DNA of 64,000 bases. Origin: Mycobacterium sp. IS-3022 (GTDB lineage Bacteria > Actinomycetota > Actinomycetes > Mycobacteriales > Mycobacteriaceae). The stretch covers positions 1 to 64,000 of the forward strand of contig NZ_LQIN01000001.1 of assembly GCF_001500065.1 (NCBI RefSeq). Direction: 5' to 3'. The translations under genes were made by a program, and so were the position numbers. Below are positions 18,509 through 30,400 of this stretch, one piece after another. How positions within the stretch are numbered: the stretch's first letter is position 1; every line of letters begins with the position of its first letter. The notes beneath the pieces were generated by a model. That model had not been told where the DNA came from, searched no databases, and saw nothing but the letters and a program-made list of their open reading frames with translations.

Positions 18509-19461
18509 GCATCTCGAGTGACAGCAGCGCAGAGAGCGTACGGCCAATGAGTCAACAATCGGCACCGGTCAAGGGACCACCGCGAAACGCCGCGACGGGT
18601 CTGATCAAGGCGATCCGGCCGCGGCAGTGGGTGAAGAACCTGCTCGTCCTCGCCGCGCCCATCGCCGCGCTCGGCGGGGACGTGGATTATGACTACCGCG
18701 AGGTCGCGGTCAAGATCCTGATCGCCTTCGTGGCGTTCTCACTGGCCGCCTCGTCGATCTATCTGGTCAACGACGCGCGCGACGTCGAGGCCGACCGTCA
18801 GCATCCCACGAAGCGGTTCCGGCCGATCGCGGCCGGCGTCGTCCCGGAATGGCTGGCCTACTGCGCCGCCGTCGTGCTGGCCGCTGCGGCCCTGGGTATT
18901 TCGGTGCTCGCATCGACGAATCTGGCAGTGGTGATCGCGGTCTACATCGCGATGCAGCTGGCCTACTGCTTCGGGCTCAAACACCAGGCCGTCCTCGACA
19001 TCTGCATCGTCTCCTCGGCGTACCTGATCCGCGCCATCGCGGGCGGCGCGGCGGCGAGCATCCCGCTGTCGCAATGGTTCCTGTTGGTGATGACCTTCGG
19101 CTCGCTGTTCATGGTGGCCGGAAAGCGTTACGCCGAACTGCAACTCGCCGAACGCACCGGCGCCAAGATCCGCAAGTCCCTGGAAAGTTACACCGCGTCC
19201 TACCTGCGCTTCGTGTGGACGTTGTCGGCCACCGCGATGGTTCTCTGCTACGGACTGTGGGCCTTCGAACGCGACGGCGCGACCGCCTCCTGGTACGCAA
19301 TCACGATCATCCCGATCACCATCGCGATCCTGCGGTACGCGGTCGACGTCGACGGCGGGTTGGCCGGGGAGCCCGAGGAGATCGCGTTGAAGGACCGGGT
19401 ACTGCAGCTGTTGCTGCTGGCGTGGATCGGGACCATCGGTGCCGCCGTCTTCCTCAGCTGA
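18505..19461 (+). CDS. ubiA: Decaprenyl-phosphate phosphoribosyltransferase
   Basis: This 318-residue UbiA-family integral membrane enzyme transfers 5-phosphoribosyl from PRPP to decaprenyl phosphate, the first committed step to decaprenyl-phospho-arabinose. The first Asp-rich motif is NDARDVEADRQHP and the second is in the YCFGLKHQAVLDI segment, and about nine helices are predicted. ATG 18505 has GGGGAG upstream and overlaps the PAP2 stop by four bases. ATG 18547 in frame gives a length closer to M. tuberculosis (304 versus 302 residues) and is a real alternative. Its 3' end overlaps aftB by 23 bases if aftB starts at 19439. Confidence 0.95.
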   Translation: MSISSDSSAESVRPMSQQSAPVKGPPRNAATGLIKAIRPRQWVKNLLVLAAPIAALGGDVDYDYREVAVKILIAFVAFSLAASSIYLVNDARDVEADRQHPTKRFRPIAAGVVPEWLAYCAAVVLAAAALGISVLASTNLAVVIAVYIAMQLAYCFGLKHQAVLDICIVSSAYLIRAIAGGAAASIPLSQWFLLVMTFGSLFMVAGKRYAELQLAERTGAKIRKSLESYTASYLRFVWTLSATAMVLCYGLWAFERDGATASWYAITIIPITIAILRYAVDVDGGLAGEPEEIALKDRVLQLLLLAWIGTIGAAVFLS

Positions 19462-21526
19462 GAAGGTGGCCCCGCCCGTCGCGGGGCGATGGGCCGACGA
19501 ACTCACCCGCAACCTGGCCCGCTGGCCCGCCTTCCGGTACGACACCACGGTACGGGTGAGCCTGTGGCTCAGCGTGCTGGTGGTCGCGGTGCTGTTCGGC
19601 TGGGGCGCCTGGCAGCGGCGCTGGATCGCCGATGACGGCCTGATCGTGCTGCGGACAGTCCGAAACCTGTTGGCGGGCAACGGACCGGTGTTCAACGCGG
19701 GTGAGCGGGTGGAGGCCAACACCTCCACGGTGTGGACCTATCTGGTCTACCTCGGCGCACTGGTGGGTGGCTCGGTACGGCTGGAGTACGTGGTGCTCGT
19801 GCTGGCGTTGGTGCTCAGCCTGCTGGGGGTGGCTTTCGCGATGCTGGGCACCGGCCGGCTGTATGCGCCGAGCCTGCAGGGCCGGCGCGCGCTGATGCTG
19901 CCCGCGGGCGCACTGGTGTACATCGCCGTACCGCCCGCCCGCGACTTCGCCACTTCCGGACTCGAAAACGGTTTGGTGCTGGCCTATCTCGGCTTGCTGT
20001 GGTGGATGATGGTGTGCTGGTCACAAATACCGCGCGCCCGCCGTGCCGCCCCGGCGCCGATCACCCGCGGCGGCGCACCGGTGATCCGCCGGCATCCCGC
20101 CGGTTCGCAGGCGCCGTCGTCACCGCCCCGACCGGCGAGCGGAACATTCGACGGCGCACTGGCTTTCGTCGCGGGCCTGAGCGTGCTCGTGCGCCCCGAG
20201 TTGGCGTTGATCGGAGGGCTCGCCCTGGTGATGATGCTGATCGCGGCACGCGATTGGCGGCGCCGCACCATCATCCTCGTCGCGGGCGGGCTGCTTCCGG
20301 TGGCTTATGAGATCTTCCGAATGGGCTACTACGGGTTGCTGTTTCCCGGCACCGCGCTGGCCAAGGACGCCACCGGATCGAAGTGGTCGCAGGGATTCGT
20401 GTACCTCGCCAACTTCAACCAGCCGTACCTGCTGTGGGCGCCGGCGATCCTGCTGGCCGGGCTGGCCGGGGTGGTGTGGGTGACCCGCGGGCGCCCCCGG
20501 CCGGGCCGCGGCACCGCGGCGCCCGGCTACGGATGGTTGGCGCGGATGGTGCAGAGTCCCGCTGCGGTGGTGATCTTCTTCCTCGTCAGCGGCCTGCTGC
20601 AGGCGCTGTACTGGATCCGCCAGGGTGGGGACTTCATGCACGGCAGGGTGCTGCTGACCCCGCTGTTCTGCCTGTTGATGCCGATCGCCGTGATTCCCGT
20701 CGTACTGCCCGACGAAACCCGAATGGCCCGTGGCGCAGGCTATTTGTTCGTCGGCGCCACCAGTGTGCTGTGGTTGGCCGTCGCGGGATGGTCGCTGTGG
20801 GCGGCCAATTCGGGCGGGATGGGCAGTGACGCCACCCGCGTCACCTACTCCGGCATCGTCGACGAGCGGCGGTTCTACGCTCAGGCCACCGGCCATGCGC
20901 ACCCGCTGACCGCCGCGGACTACCTGGACTATCCACGCATGCGGGCGGTACTCGAGGCGTTGGACAACACGCCCGACGGTGCGCTGCTGCTGCCGTCGGG
21001 CAATTACGACCAATGGGATGTGGTGCCCGCGCTCCCGCCGCCGCCCGACGCACCGAAGGACTACCGAGGGCCGCACACAGTCTTTTTCACCAACCTCGGC
21101 ATGCTGGGCATGAACGTCGGATTGGACGTGCGGGTCATCGACCAGATCGGCCTCGCCAACCCGCTGGCGGCGCACACCGCGCGCCTCGAGGACGGCCGAA
21201 TCGGCCACGACAAGAACCTGTTTCCCGACTGGGCGATCGCCGAGGGGCCGTTCCTCAAAGAGCCACCGTTCATTCCGGGCTACATCGACGAGGACTGGGT
21301 CAAGCAGGCCGAGGCGGCGCTGGAATGTCCGGCGACCGATGCGATGTTGACGTCGGTGCGCGGCCCGATGGGCCCGCGGCGGTTCCTGTCGAACCTCGTG
21401 CACGCATACCAGTTCACGCAGTACCGGATCAACCGCGTGCCACTATATGAACTCATCCGCTGTGGGTTGCCGGTGCCGGAGTCCACGGTCGACCCGTATC
21501 AAGGCATGCCGGCGACGGGTCCGTAA
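19439..21526 (+). CDS. aftB: Terminal beta-(1,2)-arabinofuranosyltransferase AftB
   Basis: This 695-residue GT-C membrane enzyme adds the terminal beta-1,2 arabinofuranose to arabinogalactan and lipoarabinomannan, using decaprenyl-phospho-arabinose on the outer side of the membrane. The first extracytoplasmic loop has RRWIADDGLIVLRTV with the acidic pair typical of GT-C active sites. About nine to ten helices are followed by a soluble C-terminal domain. Compared with the M. tuberculosis protein (627 residues) it has a longer N-terminus and an inserted basic Pro/Ala-rich loop at about 195-237. GTG 19439 overlaps ubiA; GTG 19466 or GTG 19553 in the same frame could be the true start. Confidence 0.93.
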   Translation: MPPSSSAEKVAPPVAGRWADELTRNLARWPAFRYDTTVRVSLWLSVLVVAVLFGWGAWQRRWIADDGLIVLRTVRNLLAGNGPVFNAGERVEANTSTVWTYLVYLGALVGGSVRLEYVVLVLALVLSLLGVAFAMLGTGRLYAPSLQGRRALMLPAGALVYIAVPPARDFATSGLENGLVLAYLGLLWWMMVCWSQIPRARRAAPAPITRGGAPVIRRHPAGSQAPSSPPRPASGTFDGALAFVAGLSVLVRPELALIGGLALVMMLIAARDWRRRTIILVAGGLLPVAYEIFRMGYYGLLFPGTALAKDATGSKWSQGFVYLANFNQPYLLWAPAILLAGLAGVVWVTRGRPRPGRGTAAPGYGWLARMVQSPAAVVIFFLVSGLLQALYWIRQGGDFMHGRVLLTPLFCLLMPIAVIPVVLPDETRMARGAGYLFVGATSVLWLAVAGWSLWAANSGGMGSDATRVTYSGIVDERRFYAQATGHAHPLTAADYLDYPRMRAVLEALDNTPDGALLLPSGNYDQWDVVPALPPPPDAPKDYRGPHTVFFTNLGMLGMNVGLDVRVIDQIGLANPLAAHTARLEDGRIGHDKNLFPDWAIAEGPFLKEPPFIPGYIDEDWVKQAEAALECPATDAMLTSVRGPMGPRRFLSNLVHAYQFTQYRINRVPLYELIRCGLPVPESTVDPYQGMPATGP

Positions 21527-21697
21527 CGCGGAAGCCCCATGCGACCGATAGATCAGTGGCTCAACGGCTTAGCGTCGTGACCAGGAACGACACGCTCTGA
21601 ATGGGAAGATCGCGACGAGGTGTGGTTGACTGCACGGGTTACGCGGCATGCCCGAGGGGCTTTTCCGCGAGCGGCATACGACAGATGGGATAGATGA

Positions 21698-22756
<1,059 letters not shown>

Positions 22757-22783
22757 CCGGTACGGCAATAACTACACAGTTGG

Positions 22784-22811
22784 CGGCGGCGATCCCCAGG
22801 GGTCGCCGCCG
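22784..22811 (+). terminator. Hairpin between fbpA and fbpD
   Basis: CGGCGGCGA (22784-22792) pairs with TCGCCGCCG (22803-22811) around a 10-base CCCC/GGGG-containing loop, giving a nine-pair stem. It begins 27 bases after the fbpA stop and may terminate or attenuate the transcript. Confidence 0.55.
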
Positions 22812-22897
22812 TCAGCCGTTTCCAGCCCGATCCGGAGGGCGGGTGTGATTGACTACCTCGCGCGGGGACAGCAGGCGAACACGAGGTGGGTCAAGTG

Positions 22898-23785
22898 ATG
22901 CGTGGGATCTTCCGGACGATCATGACCGTGGCGCTGGCCGCCGGTCTGTGGACCGCTGGCACGTCCATGGCGCCGTCGGCGAACGCACAAGTCGAGATGC
23001 TCATGGTGCCGTCGGCCGCGATGGGACGCGACATCCCCGTCGCCTTCCAGGGTGGTGGCCCGCACGCGGTCGTGCTGCTCGACGCGTTCAACGCTGCCCC
23101 CGACGTGAGCAACTGGGTGACCGCGGGCAACGCGATGAACACCCTCGCCGGGAAGGGCATCTCGGTGGCCGCACCCGCGGGTGGCGCGTGGAGCATGTAC
23201 ACCAACTGGGAGTTGGACGGCAGCCGGCAGTGGGAGACGTTCCTCGCCGACGAACTGCCGAACTGGCTGGCCGCCAACAAGGGGCTGGCCCCGTCGGGCC
23301 ACGGCATCGTCGGTGCGGCGCAGGGCGGGTACGGCGCGATGGCGATGGCCACCTTCCACCCCGACCGCTACCGCTACGCGGGCTCGCTGTCCGGCTTCCT
23401 GACCCCCGAGCGCACCGGTGTCGACGGCGCCATCACCGCCGGGCTCGCCCAGTACGGCGGCGTCGAGACCCGCAACATGTGGGGCCTGCCACAGCTGGGC
23501 CGGTGGAAGTGGCATTCGCCCAACGTCCATGTGCAGTTGCTGGCCGACAACAACACCCGGTTGTGGGTGTGGAGCGCGCCGGTCGGCGGCTGCACCGATC
23601 CGCCCGCGATGATCGGCTACTGCGACATCGCCCAGGGCACCAATCGCGAGTTCTACCAGCACTACCGCTCTGTCGGCGGCCACAACGGGCATTTCGACTT
23701 CCCGACCAGCGGCACCCACGACTGGGGTTCCTGGAGCGCACAGCTGGCCGCCATGAGCGGGGAACTGGCCGCGACGATCAAGTAG
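22898..23785 (+). CDS. fbpD: MPT51/FbpD, antigen 85-like protein without the catalytic serine
   Basis: This 295-residue exported protein has the antigen 85 fold but, at the position of the nucleophile motif, has GAAQGGYGA instead of GLSMAGS. It therefore lacks the catalytic serine, as known for M. tuberculosis MPT51 (Rv3803c). It is thought to be a non-enzymatic, carbohydrate- or matrix-binding homologue. The signal peptide ends near SANAQ. ATG 22898 has AGGTGG eight bases upstream; GTG 22886 in frame has no such site. It follows fbpA after 141 bases. Confidence 0.92.
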   Translation: MRGIFRTIMTVALAAGLWTAGTSMAPSANAQVEMLMVPSAAMGRDIPVAFQGGGPHAVVLLDAFNAAPDVSNWVTAGNAMNTLAGKGISVAAPAGGAWSMYTNWELDGSRQWETFLADELPNWLAANKGLAPSGHGIVGAAQGGYGAMAMATFHPDRYRYAGSLSGFLTPERTGVDGAITAGLAQYGGVETRNMWGLPQLGRWKWHSPNVHVQLLADNNTRLWVWSAPVGGCTDPPAMIGYCDIAQGTNREFYQHYRSVGGHNGHFDFPTSGTHDWGSWSAQLAAMSGELAATIK

Positions 23786-23829
23786 CCGGCGAGCCGTCCT
23801 CGACGACCGGTCCGCTCGCGGGCTGCCGG

Positions 23830-23835
23830 TACCTT
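23830..23835 (+). promoter_or_regulatory. Leaderless -10 element for the DUF732 lipoprotein gene
   Basis: TACCTT fits TANNNT and ends six bases before GTG 23842. Confidence 0.4.
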
Positions 23836-23841
23836 GGAGGA

Positions 23842-24309
23842 GTGCAACGCTCGGTACGGACATCGGCGGCAGGGTCGCTGTTGATCGCTTCGGCGACCGC
23901 GATGCTGACCGGATGCTCGGGTGATGCGGTCATGGCGACCATGGGCATGCCGACGACCGAGTCGGCGCCGGCCCACGGCACAGCCCATGCGCAGCCGGGG
24001 CCGCCGCCCGCAGGCGGTCAGTCCAACGCGCTGGTCGTCACCGACCGGCAGCGCGCCTACCTCGACGGGTTGGCCGCCGAGCGCGTCGAACCGTCCAGTG
24101 ACCTGCTGGCGTTGAGCATCGGCTCGTACGTGTGTCAGGCCCGCGCCGCCAAGCACACCGACCAGGAAGTGTGGGACGCCGTGTTGCCGATGGTGCGCAG
24201 CGATATGGATGAACGGGTGGAACGGACGGCGGGGATGGCGTCCTCGTCCGTCGACGTCCACGCCGCCACTTCCGACTACATTCGCATCGCAACCGACCGA
24301 CTCTGCTAG
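23842..24309 (+). CDS. DUF732 family lipoprotein
   Basis: This 155-residue protein begins VQRSVRTSAAGSLLIASATA and has the lipobox LTGC, so it should be lipidated and held on the outer membrane face. After a Pro/Ala-rich linker the C-terminal 90 residues form a DUF732-like domain with the paired cysteines YVC and DRLC at the end, probably a disulfide. The start is GTG 23842, just after a TANNNT element. It sits between fbpD and the Rv3802c-type lipase, where M. tuberculosis has no annotated gene. DUF732 proteins have no known function. Confidence 0.75.
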   Translation: MQRSVRTSAAGSLLIASATAMLTGCSGDAVMATMGMPTTESAPAHGTAHAQPGPPPAGGQSNALVVTDRQRAYLDGLAAERVEPSSDLLALSIGSYVCQARAAKHTDQEVWDAVLPMVRSDMDERVERTAGMASSSVDVHAATSDYIRIATDRLC

Positions 24310-24327
24310 CAGGAGCCCAACCGACAC

Positions 24328-25335
24328 ATGGCCAAGACCAATCGGCGGAAACGCCATCGCATCCTCGCGCTCGTCGCAGCCGGCGCGATGGCGCTTGTGG
24401 TGGTGCTGCTCGTCGTCATCGTCGTGGTGATCCTGCGCAAACCCGAGGGCCCGCCGACCGCGGGGCCGCCGTCGGCGGTGCCCCCGACCGGCGCCAGCCC
24501 GACCAAGAAGCCGCGGCCGGAGTTTCAGGACGCCAGCTGCCCGGATGTGCAGATGATCTCGGTCCCGGGCACGTGGGAGTCCTCGCCGCACCTCGATCCG
24601 TTCAACCCGACACAGTTCCCGATCGCCCTGTTGCTCGGCGTCTCGAACCCGATCCGCGAGCAGTTTGACGACAATCGGCTCGAGGTGTTCACCGTCCCCT
24701 ACACGGCGCAGTTCCACAATCCGTTCTCCCAGGACGGCCAGATGTCCTACAACGACAGCCGCGCCGAGGGCTTCAACGCGACGGTCAAGGCGATGACGGA
24801 GATGAACGAGCGGTGCCCGTTGACGAGTTACGTCATCGTCGGCTTCTCCCAGGGCGCGGTGATCGCGGGTGATATCGCCAGCGACATCGGTAACGGGCGC
24901 GGGCCGGTCGACGAGGACCTGGTGCTCGGTGTGACGTTGATCGCCGACGGCCGTCGACAGGTCGGCGTCGGCCGCGACGTCGGGCCGAATCCGCCCGGGC
25001 AGGGCGCCGAGATCACGCTTCGTGATGTGCCGTTGCTCGAGGGGATGGGGCTGGCGATGACGGGTCCCCGGCCCGGCGGGTTCGGCGCGTTGAACGATCG
25101 CGTCAACGAGATCTGCGCTCCTGGCGACCTGATCTGCTCGGCGCCGCCGGAGGCGTTCAACATCATGAACCTGCCCAAGACCATCGACATCTTGCTCGGC
25201 GGTGCGGGACAACCGATCCACGCGATGTACGCGACGACGCAGTTCTGGAATCTCGACGGCGCTTCGGCCACACAGTGGACACTGAATTGGGCGAAGGGGT
25301 TGATCGATAACGCCCCGCGCCCGAAACATGGCTGA
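24328..25335 (+). CDS. Cutinase-like serine esterase / phospholipase (Rv3802c type)
   Basis: This 335-residue protein has an N-terminal membrane anchor ([23 protein letters not shown]) and a cutinase-fold domain. The nucleophile Ser174 is in GFSQGAV, Asp in GDLICS and His in QPIHAMY. The M. tuberculosis homologue Rv3802c is an essential envelope thioesterase and phospholipase A in the mycolate locus. It precedes fadD32, pks13 and accD4, which fits a role in mycolate or envelope lipid remodelling. ATG 24328 has AGGAG 13 bases upstream. The 171 bases after it hold the probable fadD32 promoter. Confidence 0.92.
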   Translation: MAKTNRRKRHRILALVAAGAMALVVVLLVVIVVVILRKPEGPPTAGPPSAVPPTGASPTKKPRPEFQDASCPDVQMISVPGTWESSPHLDPFNPTQFPIALLLGVSNPIREQFDDNRLEVFTVPYTAQFHNPFSQDGQMSYNDSRAEGFNATVKAMTEMNERCPLTSYVIVGFSQGAVIAGDIASDIGNGRGPVDEDLVLGVTLIADGRRQVGVGRDVGPNPPGQGAEITLRDVPLLEGMGLAMTGPRPGGFGALNDRVNEICAPGDLICSAPPEAFNIMNLPKTIDILLGGAGQPIHAMYATTQFWNLDGASATQWTLNWAKGLIDNAPRPKHG

Positions 25336-25420
25336 CCTGTGATCAGACGGATTTGGACTGCGCCAACCGGTCACCTAACATTAAGAAAAAACTAAGAGCA
25401 GTAAGCGGATAGCCGACCGG

Positions 25421-25426
25421 TACGAT
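25421..25426 (+). promoter_or_regulatory. Possible -10 element for the fadD32-pks13-accD4 operon
   Basis: TACGAT fits TANNNT and lies 80 bases before ATG 25507, which has its own AGGAG ribosome site. The A-rich stretch upstream (25375-25396) may be an upstream element. No good -35 is visible. Confidence 0.35.
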
Positions 25427-25506
25427 CTTCCGGGGCTTGGCGGGGCGGCTCCGAGATCATGTGCGAATCGGCATCGAGAAGCGTGTGCCGTTGACAGGAG
25501 AGTGCG

Positions 25507-27396
25507 ATGGGGTTCCATAACCCGTTCATCAAGGACGGACTGATCAAGTTTCCCGACAACGGGAGCCTGGTCAAACACGTCGAACGATGGGCGAAGGTGC
25601 GTGGAGACAAGCTCGCCTACCGGTTCATCGACTTCTCCACCGAGCGTGACGGTGTCGCGCGCGACTTGCACTGGGCCGACTTCGGCGCCCGAAACCGCGC
25701 CGTCGGCGCCCGCTTGCAGCAGGTCACCCAGCCCGGCGACCGCGTCGCGATCCTGTGCCCGCAGAACCTCGAATACCTCGTCGCGTTCTTCGGCACCCTG
25801 TACTCCGGCCGCATCGCCGTTCCGCTGTTCGACCCGAACGAACCCGGCCACGTGGGCCGGCTGCACGCCGTGCTCGACGACTGCCACCCGTCGGCGATCC
25901 TGACCACCACCGAGGCGGCCGAGGGCGTTCGCAAGTTCTTCCGCAGCCGCCCGGCCAACCAGCGCCCGCGCGTCATCGCCGTCGACGCGGTGCCCAACGA
26001 GGTCGGCGCCACCTGGGAGCCGGTCGACGTCGACGAGCACACCATCGCCTACCTGCAGTACACGTCGGGGTCGACGCGCATCCCGACCGGCGTGCAGATC
26101 ACGCACCTCAACCTGGCCACCAACGTCGTTCAGGTGATCGAGGCCCTCGACGGCGAGGAGGGTGACCGGGGTGTGTCCTGGCTACCGTTCTTCCACGACA
26201 TGGGCCTGATCACCGTGCTGCTGTCGCCGATGATCGGTCACTACGTGACGTTCATGACCCCGGCCGCGTTCGTCCGTCGCCCCGGGCGCTGGATCCGCGA
26301 ACTCGCGCGCAAGGAAGGCGACACCGGCGGCACCATCTCGGTGGCGCCGAACTTCGCGTTCGACCACGCCGCGGCCCGCGGTGTGCCAAAGGACGGGGAA
26401 CCTCCGCTGGACCTGTCCAACGTCAAGTGCATCCTCAACGGCAGTGAGCCGATCTCGGCGGCCACCGTGCGCCGGTTCAACGAGGCGTTCGGGCCGTTCG
26501 GCTTCAAGCCGCAGGCCATCAAGCCGTCCTACGGCCTGGCCGAGGCGACCCTGTTCGTGTCCACCACGCCGATGGACGCCGAGCCGGTGATCATCTCGGT
26601 GGACCGCGACGAGTTGAACGCCGGGCGTTTCGTCCCGGTACCCGACGACTCGCCGAAGGCCGTCGCGCAGGCCGGCGCCGGCAAGATCGGCTTGGCCGAA
26701 TGGGCGGTCATCGTCGACAACGACACCGCCACCGAGTTGCCGGACGGGCAGATCGGTGAGATCTGGATCAGCGGTCAGAACATGGGCACCGGTTACTGGG
26801 GCAAGCCCGAGGAGACGGTCGCCACGTTCCAGAACATCCTCAAGTCGCGGACCAACCCGTCGCACGCCGAAGGGGCCGCCGACGACGCCACCTGGGTGCG
26901 CACCGGTGACCTCGGCACCTACCACGACGGTGAGCTCTACATCACCGGTCGCGTCAAGGACCTGGTGATCATCGACGGCCGCAACCACTACCCGCAGGAC
27001 CTCGAGTACTCCGCGCAGGAGGCCACCAAGGCGCTGCGCACCGGGTTCGTCGCGGCGTTCTCGGTGCCCGCCAACCAGCTGCCGGACGAGGTGTTCGAGA
27101 ACGCCCACTCCGGTTTGAAGCGCGATCCCGACGACACCTCCGAGCAGCTGGTGATCGTCGGCGAGCGCGCGCCGGGCGCACACAAGCTCGACATGGGGCC
27201 GATCGCCGACGACATCCGCGCCGCGATCGCGGTGCGCCACGGCGTCACCGTGCGCGACGTGCTGCTCACCCCCGCAGGCGCGATCCCCCGTACCTCGAGC
27301 GGCAAGATCGGTCGGCGGGCGTGCCGCTCGGCATACCTGGACGGCAGTCTGCGCAGCGGGAAGATCGCCAACGCGTTCCCTGACGAGACAGACTGA
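25507..27396 (+). CDS. fadD32: Long-chain fatty-acyl-AMP ligase FadD32
   Basis: This 629-residue cytosolic enzyme activates the meromycolic acid as an acyl-adenylate and loads it on the N-terminal carrier domain of Pks13. The adenylate-forming motif is [11 protein letters not shown], and later motifs are [12 protein letters not shown] and [18 protein letters not shown]. The C-terminal subdomain has the catalytic Lys region [16 protein letters not shown] 25507 has AGGAG nine bases upstream. The next gene, pks13, starts 14 bases after the stop, as in all mycolate-producing bacteria. This is an essential pathway and known drug target in M. tuberculosis. Confidence 0.96.
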   Translation: MGFHNPFIKDGLIKFPDNGSLVKHVERWAKVRGDKLAYRFIDFSTERDGVARDLHWADFGARNRAVGARLQQVTQPGDRVAILCPQNLEYLVAFFGTLYSGRIAVPLFDPNEPGHVGRLHAVLDDCHPSAILTTTEAAEGVRKFFRSRPANQRPRVIAVDAVPNEVGATWEPVDVDEHTIAYLQYTSGSTRIPTGVQITHLNLATNVVQVIEALDGEEGDRGVSWLPFFHDMGLITVLLSPMIGHYVTFMTPAAFVRRPGRWIRELARKEGDTGGTISVAPNFAFDHAAARGVPKDGEPPLDLSNVKCILNGSEPISAATVRRFNEAFGPFGFKPQAIKPSYGLAEATLFVSTTPMDAEPVIISVDRDELNAGRFVPVPDDSPKAVAQAGAGKIGLAEWAVIVDNDTATELPDGQIGEIWISGQNMGTGYWGKPEETVATFQNILKSRTNPSHAEGAADDATWVRTGDLGTYHDGELYITGRVKDLVIIDGRNHYPQDLEYSAQEATKALRTGFVAAFSVPANQLPDEVFENAHSGLKRDPDDTSEQLVIVGERAPGAHKLDMGPIADDIRAAIAVRHGVTVRDVLLTPAGAIPRTSSGKIGRRACRSAYLDGSLRSGKIANAFPDETD

Positions 27397-27410
27397 GAAC
27401 TCACTCGAAA

Positions 27411-30400
27411 ATGGCTGATACACCAGACGATTCGCAGCAACCCGCCGGCGACGAGATCCAGCTGGCACCCGAGAAGCCACTGACTGCACCGCGAACCGAT
27501 ATGTCGGTCAACGAAATGCGTGAGTGGCTGCGCAACTGGATCGGTAACGCCACGGGCCAGTCGCCCGACTCGATCAGCGAGTCCGCGCCGATGGTCGAAC
27601 TCGGCCTCTCGTCGCGCGACGCCGTCGCGATGGCCAGCGACATCGAGGACCTCACCGGCGTCACGCTGACCGCCACTGTGGCCTTCCGCCATCCCACGAT
27701 CGAGTCGCTGGCGACGGTGATCATCGAGGGCGAGCCCGAACTCGAGCAGGGTGACGACGACGAGGACTGGAGCCGCGACGACACGGCCTCCCGGGACATC
27801 GCCATTGTCGGCCTGGCCACCCGCTTCCCCGGCGACATGAACACACCCGACGAGACGTGGCAGGCGCTGCTCGAGGGTCGCGATGCGATCAGCGACCTGC
27901 CGGAGGGCCGCTGGGAGGAGTTCCTCGGCGAGCCGCGCATTTCCGAGCGGGTCGCCAAGGCCCGCACCCGCGGTGGCTACCTGTCCGACATCAAGGGCTT
28001 CGACGCCGAGTTCTTCGCACTGTCGAAGATGGAGGCCGACAACATCGATCCGCAGCAGCGGATGGCGCTCGAGCTGACCTGGGAGGCGCTGGAGAACGCC
28101 CGCATCCCGGCGTCGAGCCTGCGCGGCAGCAACGTCGGCGTCTACATCGGCAGCTCGCTGAACGACTACAGCTTCCTGGCGATGTCGGATCCCTCGGTCG
28201 CGCATCCGTACGCGATCACCGGCACGGCGAGCTCGATCATCGCCAACCGGGTGTCGTACTTCTACGACTTCCGCGGCCCGTCGGTGGCCGTCGACACCGC
28301 GTGTTCGTCCTCGTTGGTCGCCGCGCACCAGGGGGTGCAGGCGTTGCGGTCCGGGGAGGCCGACGTGGTGGTCGTCGGCGGTGTCAACGCGTTGATCACC
28401 CCTCTGGTGACGGTCGGTTTCGACGAGGTCGGCGGCGTGCTCGCGCCCGACGGCCGGATCAAGTCGTTCTCGCAGGACGCCGACGGCTACGCCCGCTCCG
28501 AGGGCGGCGGCATGCTGGTGCTCAAGCGGGTGGCCGACGCCCGGCGCGACGGCGACGAGATCCTCGCCGTCATCGCCGGAAGCGCAGTCAACCACGACGG
28601 CCGGTCCAACGGCCTGCTGGCGCCGAACCCCGACGCCCAGGCCGAGGTGCTGCGCAAGGCGTACAAGGACGCCGGCATCAACCCGCGCCTCGTCGACTAC
28701 GTCGAGGCGCACGGCACCGGCACCATTCTCGGTGACCCGATCGAGGCCGACGCGCTCGGCCGGGTCGTCGGCAGGGGCCGGGCGCCCGACAAACCCGCGC
28801 TGCTGGGTGCGATCAAATCCAATGTGGGACACCTGGAGTCGGCGGCCGGCGCGGCGAGCCTGGCGAAGATGACGCTGGCGCTGCGCAACGACAAGATCCC
28901 GCCCTCGATCAACTACACCGGCCCCAACCCCTACATCGACTTCGACGGTGTGCACCTGAAGGTCGCCGACACCGTCACCGACTGGCCGCGCTACAGCGGG
29001 CACGCGATCACCGGGGTGTCCGGGTTCGGTTTCGGCGGCGCCAACGCCCACCTCGTGTTGCGCGAGGTGCTGCCGTCCGATCTCGTCGAGCCCGAGACCG
29101 AAGAGCCGGTAGCCGAAGCCACCGCGAGCCCGTCTGAAGCGACCGCCGTCTACGTCGGCGGCGTACGGATGGACGAGTACGGCGAGTTCATCGACGACGA
29201 CTCAGAAGACGATGCACTGGACCGGCCCGCCGTCGCGGTCGATGACGAACCCGAGTTGCCGGGGCTGACCGACGAGGCGCGGAGGCTGCTGGAGGTCGCC
29301 AGAGAAGAGCTGGAGTCCGCAGAACAGCCCACTCCCGTTGTGCCGCTGGTTGTTTCAGGTTTCCTGACGTCGCGCAAGAAGGCCACCGCGGCCGAGCTGG
29401 CCGACTGGATCGACAGTCCGGAGGGCCGCGCTTCGTCGCTGGAGTCGATCGGCCGCGCGCTGTCGCGGCGCAACCACGGCCGCTCCCGCGCGGTGGTGCT
29501 GGCGCACGACCACGACGAGGCGGTCAAGGGCATGCGCGCGGTCGCCGAGGGCAAACAACACCCGAGCGTGTTCAGCGCGGACGGCCCGGTCACCAACGGT
29601 CCGGTGTGGGTGCTGGCCGGGTTCGGTGCGCAGCACCGCAAGATGGGCAAGAACCTGTACCTGCGCAACGAGGTCTTCGCCGAGTGGATCAACAAGGTCG
29701 ACGCCCTCATCCAGGATGAACGGGGCTATTCGATCGTCGAGATGATCCTCGATGACGCGATCGACTACACCAATGAGACCTGCGAATACCCCATCGAAGT
29801 AGTCCAGACGGTGATCTTCGCCCTGCAGATCGCACTCGGTGAGCTGCTCAAGCACCACGGCGCGAAACCCGCTGCGGTGGTGGGCCAGTCGCTCGGCGAG
29901 GCGGCCGCCGCCTATTTCGCCGGCGGCCTGTCGCTGGAGGACGCCACCCGGGCGATCTGTTCGCGCGCGCACCTCATGGGTGAGGGCGAAGCGATGCTTT
30001 TCGGCGAATGGATCCGGTTGATGGCGCTGGTCGAGTACTCGGCCGAGGAGATCGAGACCGTCTTCGCCGATTTCAAGGATCTCGAGGTGTGCGTGTACGC
30101 CGCGCCCAGCCAGACCGTCATCGGCGGCCCGCCCGACCAGGTCGATGCGATCATCGAACGTTGCGAGCAAGAGGGCAAATTCGCGCGCAAGATGCAGACC
30201 AAGGGCGCCAGCCACACCTCGCAGATGGACCCGCTGTTGGGCGAGCTGGCCGCCGAACTCGTTGGCATCCAACCGCATCCGCTGAAGATCGGGTATTTCT
30301 CGACGGTGCACGAGGGTCGCTACATCCGGCCCGGCGAGACGATCCACGACGTCGACTACTGGAAGAAGGGGCTGCGCCACAGCGTCTACTTCACCCACGG

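Noticed and set aside
22898..23785. MPT51 as an active mycolyltransferase
   Set aside because: The nucleophile motif is replaced by GAAQGG, so the catalytic serine is missing.
26988..29051. A 687-codon minus-strand frame across fadD32 and pks13
   Set aside because: Both plus-strand genes are strongly supported by domains; the frame is an antisense shadow.
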